The position numbers and the translations under genes were made by a program. Below the pieces are notes generated by a model. It had not been told where the DNA came from. It saw only the letters and a list, made by a program, of their open reading frames with translations, and made no database searches. Shown in pieces: positions 29,101-35,770 of a stretch of DNA of 64,000 nucleotides (position 1 is its first letter; the number at the start of each line of letters is the position of its first letter). This stretch comes from Oscillospiraceae bacterium (GTDB taxonomy: Bacteria > Bacillota > Clostridia > Oscillospirales > CAG-272). The stretch covers positions 1-64,000 of the forward strand of contig SVQK01000084.1 in NCBI GenBank assembly GCA_015065385.1, written 5' to 3'.

Positions 29101-30567
29101 CTCGGGTTCGACGCCGAAAAACGCACGGCCGCGGCGAAAGAAGCATTTGTAGGTTCCATCGGAGGACTGCGGGAAGATCAGGAGTTCAAGTACTTCGAAT
29201 TCCGTGACTTCGCCGCCATTGAAGGCAGGCTCTACGGGAGGTACGAGTACGATTTCCACGGAGTGGATTCCGCGCAGGACTGGCTCGAGCTGGTTGACAA
29301 GGGTTCCGTCCTGACCGCGGAAGACGCGGACACGCTGGCGATGGAGCTCAGCCGATACCTGCGGATCACCGAGATCGATTCCGCTTCCGTCCCGCACGAC
29401 GCGGCGGTCGCGGATGAAACGGGGCTTTACTTCAAAGTGACGGATCAGGAGTTCGCTTCATGGGACGGGTGGCAGGCGTTCGTGAGAAAACTCTTTACCG
29501 AAGAAGCGGCACAGCGAATTCTGACCGATCCCGACGGCGTGATGAAGGAGGTCGGCGGGCTCACGTTCGTCCGCCCCGGCGCGGGAGGTGGATTTGATCC
29601 GAACCGCTATACCTGCGCTGCCCGGTATGAAGAGGGACGGTATAAACTGATTGTCAGGTACTCCGCTCCGCCGTCCGACGAAAGCGGTTCGGTCCGGCGT
29701 GTCTTCCCCCTGAGGTACGAGAACGGAGCATGGCGCGTCGAGCGGATGGAATCCGAGCCCGTGGCCGCGCTGACCTTCAATCCAGACGAAAGAACCGCCT
29801 CGTCCCTTGACGAGCTTTCGAATCTCGGGCTGAACGAGAACGACGCGCGCCTTGCGTATGTCCGCGCCTTTGTCACGGGCGACGTCGATCGGCTGGAGGA
29901 GGTCTCGGGCGTCCCGTCGGGGATGTACGCGGGGTACGGCACGGTGGAGCTGTCAAGCTGGACGGCGTGGATCGATCCGGACGAGGACTGGGGGCCTTTG
30001 CGGTTCGCCTTTGTCCCATTGCGGTCGGACGTGGAGGCTTTCCCGACGGATACGCGGATCGAGGGCACGGTTTACGAAGGTCTGTCGGGCGCGTATTTCA
30101 CGCGGGACGAAACGCCCGCTTCTTACGGAGAGGCCGCGGACGAGCTGGTTGAGCTGCTCTCCCGCCACATCCTGCTCGACCTTCCGACGACGGACGAGAT
30201 GGACTATCCCACCCGCTTCGAGCTCACCTGCTATATCTGTTCCAAGCTCGGAGACGCGGACCTGACCGAAGAGGCATACCGAACCTACGCGGAGAAGCAC
30301 TTCGGGATCGAACACTTCACACCCGACGGCGGGCATGTGGGACTGCACGGCGGTCACGGGGGATCCCATCAGGTCCTTGAAATCGTCGGCAGCGAGGAAC
30401 AGGACGGCGCGACGGTCGTCACGGTGCAGTATTACGCCGATCTGTCCAAAACGGTGAAAAGCAGTACATGGCAATATACAGTGCGGAAAACGGACGACGG
30501 ATGGCTCTTTGCCGGAAGCGAAGAGATCCGGCATTCCGACTACGGGCGGGCAATGTGGTCGATGTGA
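23149..30567 (+). CDS. Giant BlaR1/MecR1-type M56 metalloprotease receptor (2472 aa)
   Basis: Membrane sensor-protease. TM1 is about 3-25 and TM2 about 34-55. A Pro/Glu/Thr-rich loop covers about 84-235 and TM3 about 245-270. The cytoplasmic zinc protease has HERYH at 322-326 and MEMRCDE at 362-368, where Glu363 is the likely third ligand. TM4 is about 425-445. Beyond it lies an exported region of about 2000 residues, whereas ordinary BlaR1 has about 260 there. This ectodomain has no visible SxxK penicillin-binding signature. It contains at least three related modules (about 970-1090, 1370-1480, 2375-2472), each opening with a helix ending FGI or FGV and continuing into strands. A charged coiled-coil lies at about 1484-1584. 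The family role is to sense an extracellular ligand and cleave the BlaI-like repressor encoded just before it. The ligand here is unknown. Confidence 0.82.
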   Translation: MAGLFLSILSMSLTGSAVILAVLLARVCLRRAPKKVSYLLWIPVAFRLICPVSFSTPLSLFRLPGLEAEVSHISAALSENIDTVDIRLDGSETTPSGPADSAAPSPASDPVEPISMPDTAEPAEPALPVPTGGQTPPAPENETPALSVDDPAPAEQTPANERPAEPVWENPAAVTELPPVTQTIPSGNDGTPAPTHAGEPASDPELPVQPVQPDGTADETPDLPPPDSSEESLTFWERIAGIRARILTPLSVVWLAGVAAVLLYGVVSTLAIRRMMATAVWREDNVWESDRMRSPFILGLIRPKIYIPFGLEGDCRRYVLAHERYHLRCRDDLTKAAGWGILALHWFNPLVWLAFRLMSRDMEMRCDEAVLSGSADEAGNAGIARAYSMSLLSFAADEQIRFPLSPAFGECDVETRIRRILDWKKPKIWVSVLAGVLVLAVILVCASDPVTAADEPTAQAATDDTPESGPDSTPDEDKTAAETAAFVPLTKLPAGDWTPLAAAAENVLYTTGGWMEGSLSSYVAGYWNGWYRGNGAFCSTTLHLMPYTKDSFRWIGSAGEVSYDYRGTYRIGEDGLLTARFGAGNDEAKPFEAVFRVRYDARHDYGTEYREVLGVTLVSSTAPGFDPWIGRELPMTGAQWFRGDLNGNPADAIVKMTPADGEFFPPPDAFFCEMDSADLVVGEHLDSFSPEVSSVAMSVSDLGDLILYAERAGESGKFLLTSFRWQGVRVDLPRPLRFEPYRFHLLRGEQFAWFTEFDRFGESADTMVVFLTEDGAYCLDSRTAGLGYALALWPEQDGKTVGWSRTNPDFLNMQTYEELLRFRGREDDFCYESGTLRYDGDGRFVFSYKERLTGSEWFEEQKKTEPERYPEETFGSMSFREYLSDYLPREIRDNTLRAKGLFTPEEAETIAYHLIDGMSPRTMADKGFAFGAAQVQGFLMRLGLMTRNADTHPFPAALSSLWTEWPDGEGISRANACRIAEEMFGVFPSAPGELSSNLFRYDEAGDRFVVNPTGGSHGYFTMEDVSTVWDDVSVTVRFRLVTYVPDGTGQSAGIYADERTDCGEYRLIFYKTNSLYTWELPRILFAKRGEIEADGAPEPPVGDEVKAAIVYPDFFDEEQRDLYARALVLFPAVWGTSGSYIEDAFPRKDGEPFVSGRLCPAVTVFDPERGYDLYCHICRGRYERWADLDAAGRALFTGELWESITGPGQRCMNYGGKTCVQDADAGGNGYDPALDRFELVEKTEDRIVYWFITSNRARGTFEIESSERTLVTMVKTAEGWRFGSFRVGTWLPAGTETERMTVHVNTPEEAESLVRMLVRDVMDVSWRAGRISYTPADALNLTQGLKTAFTDAFFPFREAVSHDGHTWRIHADHIRNAARELFGIRDFDYFAAAREVYGEDADVSASIDGMGWISFPADIGNHTASFDVSELYSYEENGAVRVFAHLVTASDDSGDPTDCGIYCFTFAPNFDGPGLTVERTAAQWSRADVEAEIARLTGQRTIAVNDMNSASERTVELEGEIRKMRVILEAESGVTIEDRTYASARLEELYAKREQQVALAERCLNAVKEFAARIRVYEQILAEMDGGSYTDDPLSARLRGLTAEDILSLASTFDHITAEELAPILNRTGILGGQPAPEDFRAYYTLDVYLSETPSGGFGSESETLTLFAGLEEDLVRILWSGKGTNTAEERFVRDAALYRILRENYRLPLMEQIDADAFEKWGEPARERAAETVENTRGMDGRPAFTDYRIVSFAVADTFERDGAKYTVCSWDPVYLTNDPDNVVWAGGMLLDADGRVVGAELETYLAEQWTESGTRTVFLMWDLYNGPDRETGLAWGRDRIVEAFERLENEGDGISQDPLLSYTLAPVFTESVRTGLYKREITILGFESDSAHCEEINAFLGQGEATRASYLNGVRDTEHPSPEWYDNWVLRISASGAEYGDLLFLTVRTIRPSTYIDVPRYDTLILDRRTDRLISLDEAASALGFDAEKRTAAAKEAFVGSIGGLREDQEFKYFEFRDFAAIEGRLYGRYEYDFHGVDSAQDWLELVDKGSVLTAEDADTLAMELSRYLRITEIDSASVPHDAAVADETGLYFKVTDQEFASWDGWQAFVRKLFTEEAAQRILTDPDGVMKEVGGLTFVRPGAGGGFDPNRYTCAARYEEGRYKLIVRYSAPPSDESGSVRRVFPLRYENGAWRVERMESEPVAALTFNPDERTASSLDELSNLGLNENDARLAYVRAFVTGDVDRLEEVSGVPSGMYAGYGTVELSSWTAWIDPDEDWGPLRFAFVPLRSDVEAFPTDTRIEGTVYEGLSGAYFTRDETPASYGEAADELVELLSRHILLDLPTTDEMDYPTRFELTCYICSKLGDADLTEEAYRTYAEKHFGIEHFTPDGGHVGLHGGHGGSHQVLEIVGSEEQDGATVVTVQYYADLSKTVKSSTWQYTVRKTDDGWLFAGSEEIRHSDYGRAMWSM

Positions 30568-30624
30568 GGCACAGAATCAAAATCCGTCCGATCCGCTGTC
30601 CCGCAAAAGAAAGGAAAACCGATC

Positions 30625-31962
30625 ATGAAAAGAATCATACTCACGCTGCTCACGCTTCTGCTTGCGCTTTCGCTGATTCAGCCTGTCTGCTCCCTGAAAA
30701 TCGGCGACGTGGTGGGGCAGGTGCTTTACACGGACATTGTGGCCAAAATCGACGGGCACCCGATCCGCGCGTACAACGTGGCAAATCACATGTGCGTCGT
30801 GGCGGAGGATCTTCGCGCCTACGGCTTCGACGTCGTATGGTACGCGGACGAGCGCATGCTGACCGTAGCTCCCTCGAAAACGGTCAATCCCGCCTCCTTC
30901 CCGGCATACGTTCCCGAGCCGCCGAAAGGTCAGATCGGAGCCCCGGCGTTCCCCATCCTCTACACCGACATTGTGACCTATGTGGAGGGCCGGGAGGTCG
31001 AGAGCTACAACATCGACGGGCAGACGGTGATTTACTTCCAGGATCTGCGAAAGAGCGGCGTCGTTCACTACGACAACGCCGTCCGCATCACGTCGTTCAC
31101 CCACGCGGATCCGTGGAGCGTGTCGCTGTCGAAGACCGATTTCCCGCGGATTGCGGGCGGCACACCTTCCGTTCTCGCGGCGGTCGTCCGGACGAATGAA
31201 GTCGGCAAGCCCGTACTCACCCTCGCGTCCGATCCCGGCGGGCAGTATGAGCTGCATGTGTCGGAAAGAGGCCTCCGGCTGGCGCACTATACCTATGGCA
31301 TTCCGGAGGGCGATCCCTATTACGAAACGAATTTCTACAAGTCCTTCCTCGCCCTCACGACGATGGGCCTGCCCGACGTCGACGCGAACTACCTGCACTA
31401 CGACAACACCGACGAGCAGAAGGCGGCGGTCTCGGCCTATCTGCGGGTGACGCTGAACGGCGATCCGGTGAAGGGCGACTGCTTCCTCTCCTGGGGCAAC
31501 GGACACGCGGACGTCAATTTCAACTTCGACAAGATGATCGGGCTGAACGCCGGGGATTTTCTCCGGATCGAGATCGGAACGGAGGACGCGTTTGCCGCAG
31601 CAGCCGGACAGCCTGTCCCCGCGAACCGCACGCCGGAGGAAGAACTGAACGCCCTGCGGCAGAGATTCCTTTTCCACGAAGCGGAAACCGTGGAAAACGA
31701 GCTCTGTTATGTGCTCCGGGGAGAATTCCGGGGGACGACGATAGGAAATCAGGACACGCTTGACGTCGTTTACAAGGCCGGCGGGACGAAAGACCTGACA
31801 CACTCGCTCTATCCCTATTTTCAGGTCATCGACCGCATCGAATTCGGCGCGGACCCGAAGATCATGATCGTCACGGGGAGGATCCTCTCGGCGGACAAGC
31901 AGACGCTTCTCCCGTCGATCCTCGAGGTGAACATCTACACGGGGGAGACCGTGAAAAAGTAA
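30625..31962 (+). CDS. Exported protein with two stalk-like repeats
   Basis: Protein of 445 aa with a signal peptide (about 1-23, ending PVCS, cleavable type rather than a clear lipobox). Two related units follow: VLYTDIVAKIDGHPIRAYNV (about 32) and ILYTDIVTYVEGREVESYNI (about 110). Each is about 45-50 residues and resembles the copper-amine-oxidase N-terminal stalk domain used for wall attachment or assembly. The C-terminal half (about 180-445) is not recognised. It begins 57 bp after the receptor gene with a good SD (AAAGGAAA), so it is probably in the same operon. Confidence 0.65.
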   Translation: MKRIILTLLTLLLALSLIQPVCSLKIGDVVGQVLYTDIVAKIDGHPIRAYNVANHMCVVAEDLRAYGFDVVWYADERMLTVAPSKTVNPASFPAYVPEPPKGQIGAPAFPILYTDIVTYVEGREVESYNIDGQTVIYFQDLRKSGVVHYDNAVRITSFTHADPWSVSLSKTDFPRIAGGTPSVLAAVVRTNEVGKPVLTLASDPGGQYELHVSERGLRLAHYTYGIPEGDPYYETNFYKSFLALTTMGLPDVDANYLHYDNTDEQKAAVSAYLRVTLNGDPVKGDCFLSWGNGHADVNFNFDKMIGLNAGDFLRIEIGTEDAFAAAAGQPVPANRTPEEELNALRQRFLFHEAETVENELCYVLRGEFRGTTIGNQDTLDVVYKAGGTKDLTHSLYPYFQVIDRIEFGADPKIMIVTGRILSADKQTLLPSILEVNIYTGETVKK

Positions 31963-32035
31963 AGCTGCCGCGCGCGTCGTGCAGGCCCGGAACTTTTGCA
32001 GGGCTTCCGGCGTCTAAAACACCGAGGTGATAACA

Positions 32036-33394
32036 ATGAAAACCGCAAAGCGTTCCAAAATCGCCGGGCTTCTCTGCGCCGCCGCGGTGATGCTTTCCGC
32101 GCTGTCTGCCTGCGGTACCGCGCCTTCCGAAACCGATTACGGAAATGAAGTTCGGACAGAGCCCACGGAGCAAAACACCGACACGATGGAAGAACCGCAC
32201 CTGTGGGCCGAACAGATCAGCGCCAGAAAAACGGAGACCGTCAACCGGACGATGAAGGCGGATCCCTTTGACGAAAGGCTTTTCGACTATCTCTCCCGGA
32301 ACGCGGAAGGAAACTATATGGCCTCGCCGCTCTCCTTCCGCTACGCGCTCGGCCTGCTCCTTGCCGGGGCAGAGGGAGAAACGAAAGCCGAACTTCTGAA
32401 CGCGCTCGGCGTCTCGTCCGAAGAGGAGTGGACCGCGTACTGCCTCGACTTCAACGGATTTGTCGAATACTTCGCGGCCGATCTGGAAAAGGAGATTGCC
32501 GATTTTGAGGAAGGGGTCGGGCAAGGCTGGATACCGGCTGACGCAGCGAAGCCGTTCCGCGCGCTCCGGGTCGCCAATTCCGTCTGGAAAGCGGACCGGA
32601 TTCCGCAGAACTTCAAGGACGCCTATCGGGAATCCGTTGAACGGAATTACGCGGCGGAATACCGGTCCTTCACCCCGGAAAATGCCGTGGAAAAGATCAA
32701 CGAGTGGGCGGACGTCAAGACGGAGCACATGATCCAGAGGCTGCTGCCGGAGGATTATCCCACGGATCAGCTGGCGGTCGTTTTGATGAACGCCCTGTAT
32801 TTCAAGGATTCGTGGCAGAACGAATTCCCAAAATACCGGACGAAAGAAGACGATTTCCATACCCGCGGCGGTCAGACCGTCAAAAAGGAGTTCATGACGA
32901 CGGAGGATCACTTCTCCTACTATGAGGACGAAGACACCAAGCTCGTCATTCTGCCGATGAAGGGCGGCGTTTCGATGGCTTTTGCGCTCGGCTCCCGGGA
33001 GGGGATCGCCGGGAAGATCTCAAAAGCAGGCGCTGAAACCGTGAGAGTCAAAATCCCGAAGATGGATCTGGAAACCGACTTCTCGAAGGGGGAGTTCGTG
33101 GATTTTCTGAAGTCATCCGGCGTCAGCCTTGCCTTTGACGCGGGAAGAGCGGACTTTTCCGCGATGATCGATCACCCGGTCTATGTCAGCGACATCATTC
33201 AGAAGACCCGCATCAAGCTGGACGAGGAAGGCGTCGAGGCGGCCGCGGTCACGGCGGTCATGGATAGAACGACTGCTGACGTCATCCCTGAAGAACCGAA
33301 AGAATTCACGGCGGACGAACCCTTCTCGTTCTTCATTTACACGACCTGCAACGACACGACGGCGGTCCTGTTCGCCGGGGAGATCGTGGAGTAA
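32036..33394 (+). CDS. Lipoprotein serpin (serine protease inhibitor)
   Basis: Protein of 452 aa with lipobox LSAC (Cys26), a short linker and a full serpin fold. Landmarks are NYMASPLSFRYALGLLLAGA, then VLMNALYFKDSWQNEF, then the hinge EEGVEAAAVTAV at 397-408 and the C-terminal PFSFFIYTTCNDTTAVLFAG. The alanine-rich hinge indicates an inhibitory serpin. P14 is Val rather than the usual Thr/Ser. Counting from the hinge, P1-P1' would be Thr413-Ala414, but the loop is about three residues longer than in antitrypsin, so the scissile bond is uncertain. ATG 32036 is chosen because GAGGTGA ends 5 bp before it. It probably protects surface proteins from host or competitor proteases. Confidence 0.88.
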   Translation: MKTAKRSKIAGLLCAAAVMLSALSACGTAPSETDYGNEVRTEPTEQNTDTMEEPHLWAEQISARKTETVNRTMKADPFDERLFDYLSRNAEGNYMASPLSFRYALGLLLAGAEGETKAELLNALGVSSEEEWTAYCLDFNGFVEYFAADLEKEIADFEEGVGQGWIPADAAKPFRALRVANSVWKADRIPQNFKDAYRESVERNYAAEYRSFTPENAVEKINEWADVKTEHMIQRLLPEDYPTDQLAVVLMNALYFKDSWQNEFPKYRTKEDDFHTRGGQTVKKEFMTTEDHFSYYEDEDTKLVILPMKGGVSMAFALGSREGIAGKISKAGAETVRVKIPKMDLETDFSKGEFVDFLKSSGVSLAFDAGRADFSAMIDHPVYVSDIIQKTRIKLDEEGVEAAAVTAVMDRTTADVIPEEPKEFTADEPFSFFIYTTCNDTTAVLFAGEIVE

Positions 33395-33422
33395 ACGAAG
33401 GACCGGCACATCTGACAGAAAA

Positions 33423-33456
33423 CCCGGTATCGAGCAAATCGGTACCGGGATTTTTT
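33423..33456 (+). terminator. Rho-independent terminator after the serpin gene
   Basis: An 11-bp stem with one wobble pair (CCCGGTA outer arm), loop GCAAA, then six T. It closes the BlaI-BlaR1-exported-protein-serpin unit. Confidence 0.85.
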
Positions 33457-33508
33457 CGATTTCATCGGCTCTGCGTAAGCCGGTCTTTTTGATTTCCGGA
33501 CGTCTCCG

Positions 33509-35078
33509 TCAGGGCTTGATTTTCTCCACCGTCAGGACTTCGCCCGGGGCCGTTTCAAGCGCGGTGAACTGCTATGACAGCGGAATGACTTCGTCCCCTC
33601 TGTAAACGGCGTACCCCTCACCGGGCCGCTCCAGCGTCAGAGGTCTGCCCTTCTCGCTCCGGATCACCGCCCGGATCTCTCCGCCCTTCATCTCCCCGTC
33701 CACGACGAACGCGCCGAACGCTCTCAGCCCGTGGAAGGAGGCGTCCCAGGCGGGATTCCAGCAGGGGAAGAGGCGGAGGATATCCTCGTAGCTCTGGAGC
33801 AGCATTTCGTTGACCGTTCCCGGAACCGCCGCGCTGTTCTCGAGTCCTCCGCCGCCGTAGCTGAACATCCCGTTCGGCAGGCCGCGCTTTGCGATCACCT
33901 CGCGGATATGGGAGACGATCTCCTCCGGCGGGTATCCCATGCGGGCGGCGTCCGGATAGTAGGAGCAGAAGCGGTTGTGGATGTCCCAGATCGAGAGCTG
34001 CTTATGGGTGTTGATCGCCGCCTCGAAGAGTTCGGGGGTGGAAGTCCGTCCGATCTGCCCCGCCGGGAACATGGCTTCGAGGGCCAGCTCCCTTAGCTCC
34101 GTGCTGCCGTCGATACCGCGCAGGATCTGCTCCCCGTCGTGCTCGAAGGTCTCCCCGAGCGGAAGGTGGTCGAGAATGTCCTGCCACTTCGGAAAACTGC
34201 ATCCCGTCCGATGTAGCGTAGGTTCCCCAGATCCCGGGCGGGAATTTCTTGTTTCTCATGCAGCAGGCGCAGGCGTAGATCCCGGAATACCAGTATAATT
34301 CAAGGTCCTCGTTTCCGGGCAGGGACACGCCGCTCTTTGACCAGAAATCTTTCCACCATTCCGCGTGCTCCGCGAGCAGTCTGCCGCAGTCCTCCGCCGT
34401 CATCACGCCGACCCGCTCCACGGCCTCGTACCGGTACGCGGCGGTGTCGTGATTCGTGGCGACGGCGACGGCCCAGACGATCTTTTCCCGCCGTCCGTCC
34501 TCCGAACGGGAGCGGGAGATCTCCCGCAAGGCGCAGATCCCCCATGTCGGGAACCGGAATTCCGGATCGTCAAATCCCCGGACGGTCCATGACACGCCGC
34601 GTTCCTCCCCGGTTTCCGTGATCGTCTTGGGTCCGGGCATGGGGAGAAGGGCAAGGGAGGCCGACACCATCGGGAAGGAGCGGTCGAGCTCGAACAGGAT
34701 CGTGTTCTCCGCCGCGCAGACCGTCACTCTCAGATCCGCGCTCTGATCCCGATCCTTTACATGGAGCGAAATCGACGCCCCGTCCATGTCCTGCTCCGCC
34801 CGGTAGTCCGCCCACGCCATGTGGGGCAGAAGCAGTTCCGCCAGCCCGAGGGGGCAGAGTCCGCCGCACTCCTCCTGCGGGACCCGTTCGGAATAGTTGC
34901 GGTAGATCGGCTCGTCCGCCTTCCAGAAATCCGCCTTGCCGATGTAGACCCGCACCCGGTCCGGCCCGCCCGCAAGCGTGACCGTCACGTCGCCGTTGCC
35001 CGTGATCAAACCGTCGGGGAGGTTGATCTTCGGCGTCTGTTTCGCTGGCTCGGTGATCGAGAAAACGTGTTTTTGCAT
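33509..35078 (-). pseudogene. Glycoside hydrolase (GH65/GH95-like), core deleted and frameshifted
   Basis: The N-terminal part reads from ATG 35078 through a beta-sandwich-like domain to FPPGIWGTYATSDG. In this family that motif is followed by the catalytic (alpha/alpha)6 barrel. Here the sequence jumps near 34190-34201 into PKWQDILDHL in another frame, then continues IFPAGQIGR-like (MFPAGQIGRTSTPEL) to the C-terminal sheet domain. By family comparison from memory roughly 250 residues, including the catalytic region, are missing. A further in-frame TAG at 33572-33574 precedes 20 codons that run to TGA at 33509 (ending GEVLTVEKIKP). The gene is dead: one deletion with frameshift and one nonsense change. 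Family choice is tentative. Confidence 0.75.
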
Positions 35079-35094
35079 GATGGTTCTCGTTGCT

Positions 35095-35391
35095 TCAATT
35101 CCCGTTTTCGAGATTTTCCATGAATTTGTCATAAGTCTCCCGCACGGCGGTTTCGGCGGCTCCCACGTTCTGCGCGCAGGCGGAGGCGAAGTCGGTGCTG
35201 TTTTCGTTGACCGGCTTCGAGAAGCAGTTTGTGATCATGAATCCGCCGAAGCCCGCGTCGTAGGCAACCGGGAACGGCCCCGTGATGCCGTCGTGGATCA
35301 GATCCTGCTGGATCTGCATGGAGGGATTCGTCGGATCCGGCGCGGCGCGGGAGCTCTTTGCTGCCGAATCCTGCTTTCTTTTTGATTATAG
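35095..35391 (-). pseudogene. 5'-truncated gene fragment upstream of the broken hydrolase
   Basis: The open frame ends in a convincing C-terminus (about 75-95 residues, including GPFPVAYDAGFGGFMITN and a final helix ETYDKFMENLENGN) 16 bp before the hydrolase start. It has no SD and no plausible start, and the frame closes at a TAA near 35391. The last helix resembles those of solute-binding proteins, but I cannot name the family. It is most likely the tail of a gene whose front is gone. Confidence 0.45.
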
Positions 35392-35574
35392 CAAAAAGGA
35401 ACGGAAAAAGAAATGGGAAAACAGGCGCAAAACATGGGAAATTCGCGTATGGCGGGAAGGTTTTTTCCCGAGTCCCGGCAGCGAAGCGGATCCCCTGTCC
35501 GCGCGCCGGCCGGAGCGGAACGGATCCGGGAGAATCCCCTCCGTTTCCGCGTTTTCCGGGACCGAAAGACAAAG

Positions 35575-35612
35575 CCCCCGGGATCCCCGTTCCCGGGAAC
35601 GCACCGGAGGCA
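35575..35612. terminator. GC-rich hairpin, possible minus-strand terminator
   Basis: Minus strand GCCTCCGG pairs with CCGGGGGC, with an inner CCCGGGA/TCCCGGG pair, followed by TTTGTCTTT. No minus-strand gene is present upstream, so it may be left over from the decayed locus. The surrounding 35392-35685 shows no gene. Confidence 0.35.
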
Positions 35613-35648
35613 GTACGATAAACATGGGTGAATCGCGCATTGAAGGGG

Positions 35649-35678
35649 GGAGGAGGGTTCACGCGGATTCCCTCCTCC
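35649..35678. repeat. Perfect 9-bp inverted repeat just upstream of a promoter
   Basis: GGAGGAGGG and CCCTCCTCC with a 12-bp loop end 7 bp before the -35 at 35686. There is no T run, so an operator is more likely than a terminator. Confidence 0.5.
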
Positions 35679-35685
35679 GAACACC

Positions 35686-35714
35686 TTGCAATTCCGGGCG
35701 CGGTATGCTACAAT
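35686..35714 (+). promoter_or_regulatory. Promoter of the DUF4838 gene
   Basis: TTGCAA, 17 bp and TACAAT. The same hexamers and spacing occur at 56529-56557. Confidence 0.75.
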
Positions 35715-35770
35715 GGGGGTGAACGCAGATCCCGCGTCCATCAGCCTGATCCGTGATAAGGAGGACAACT

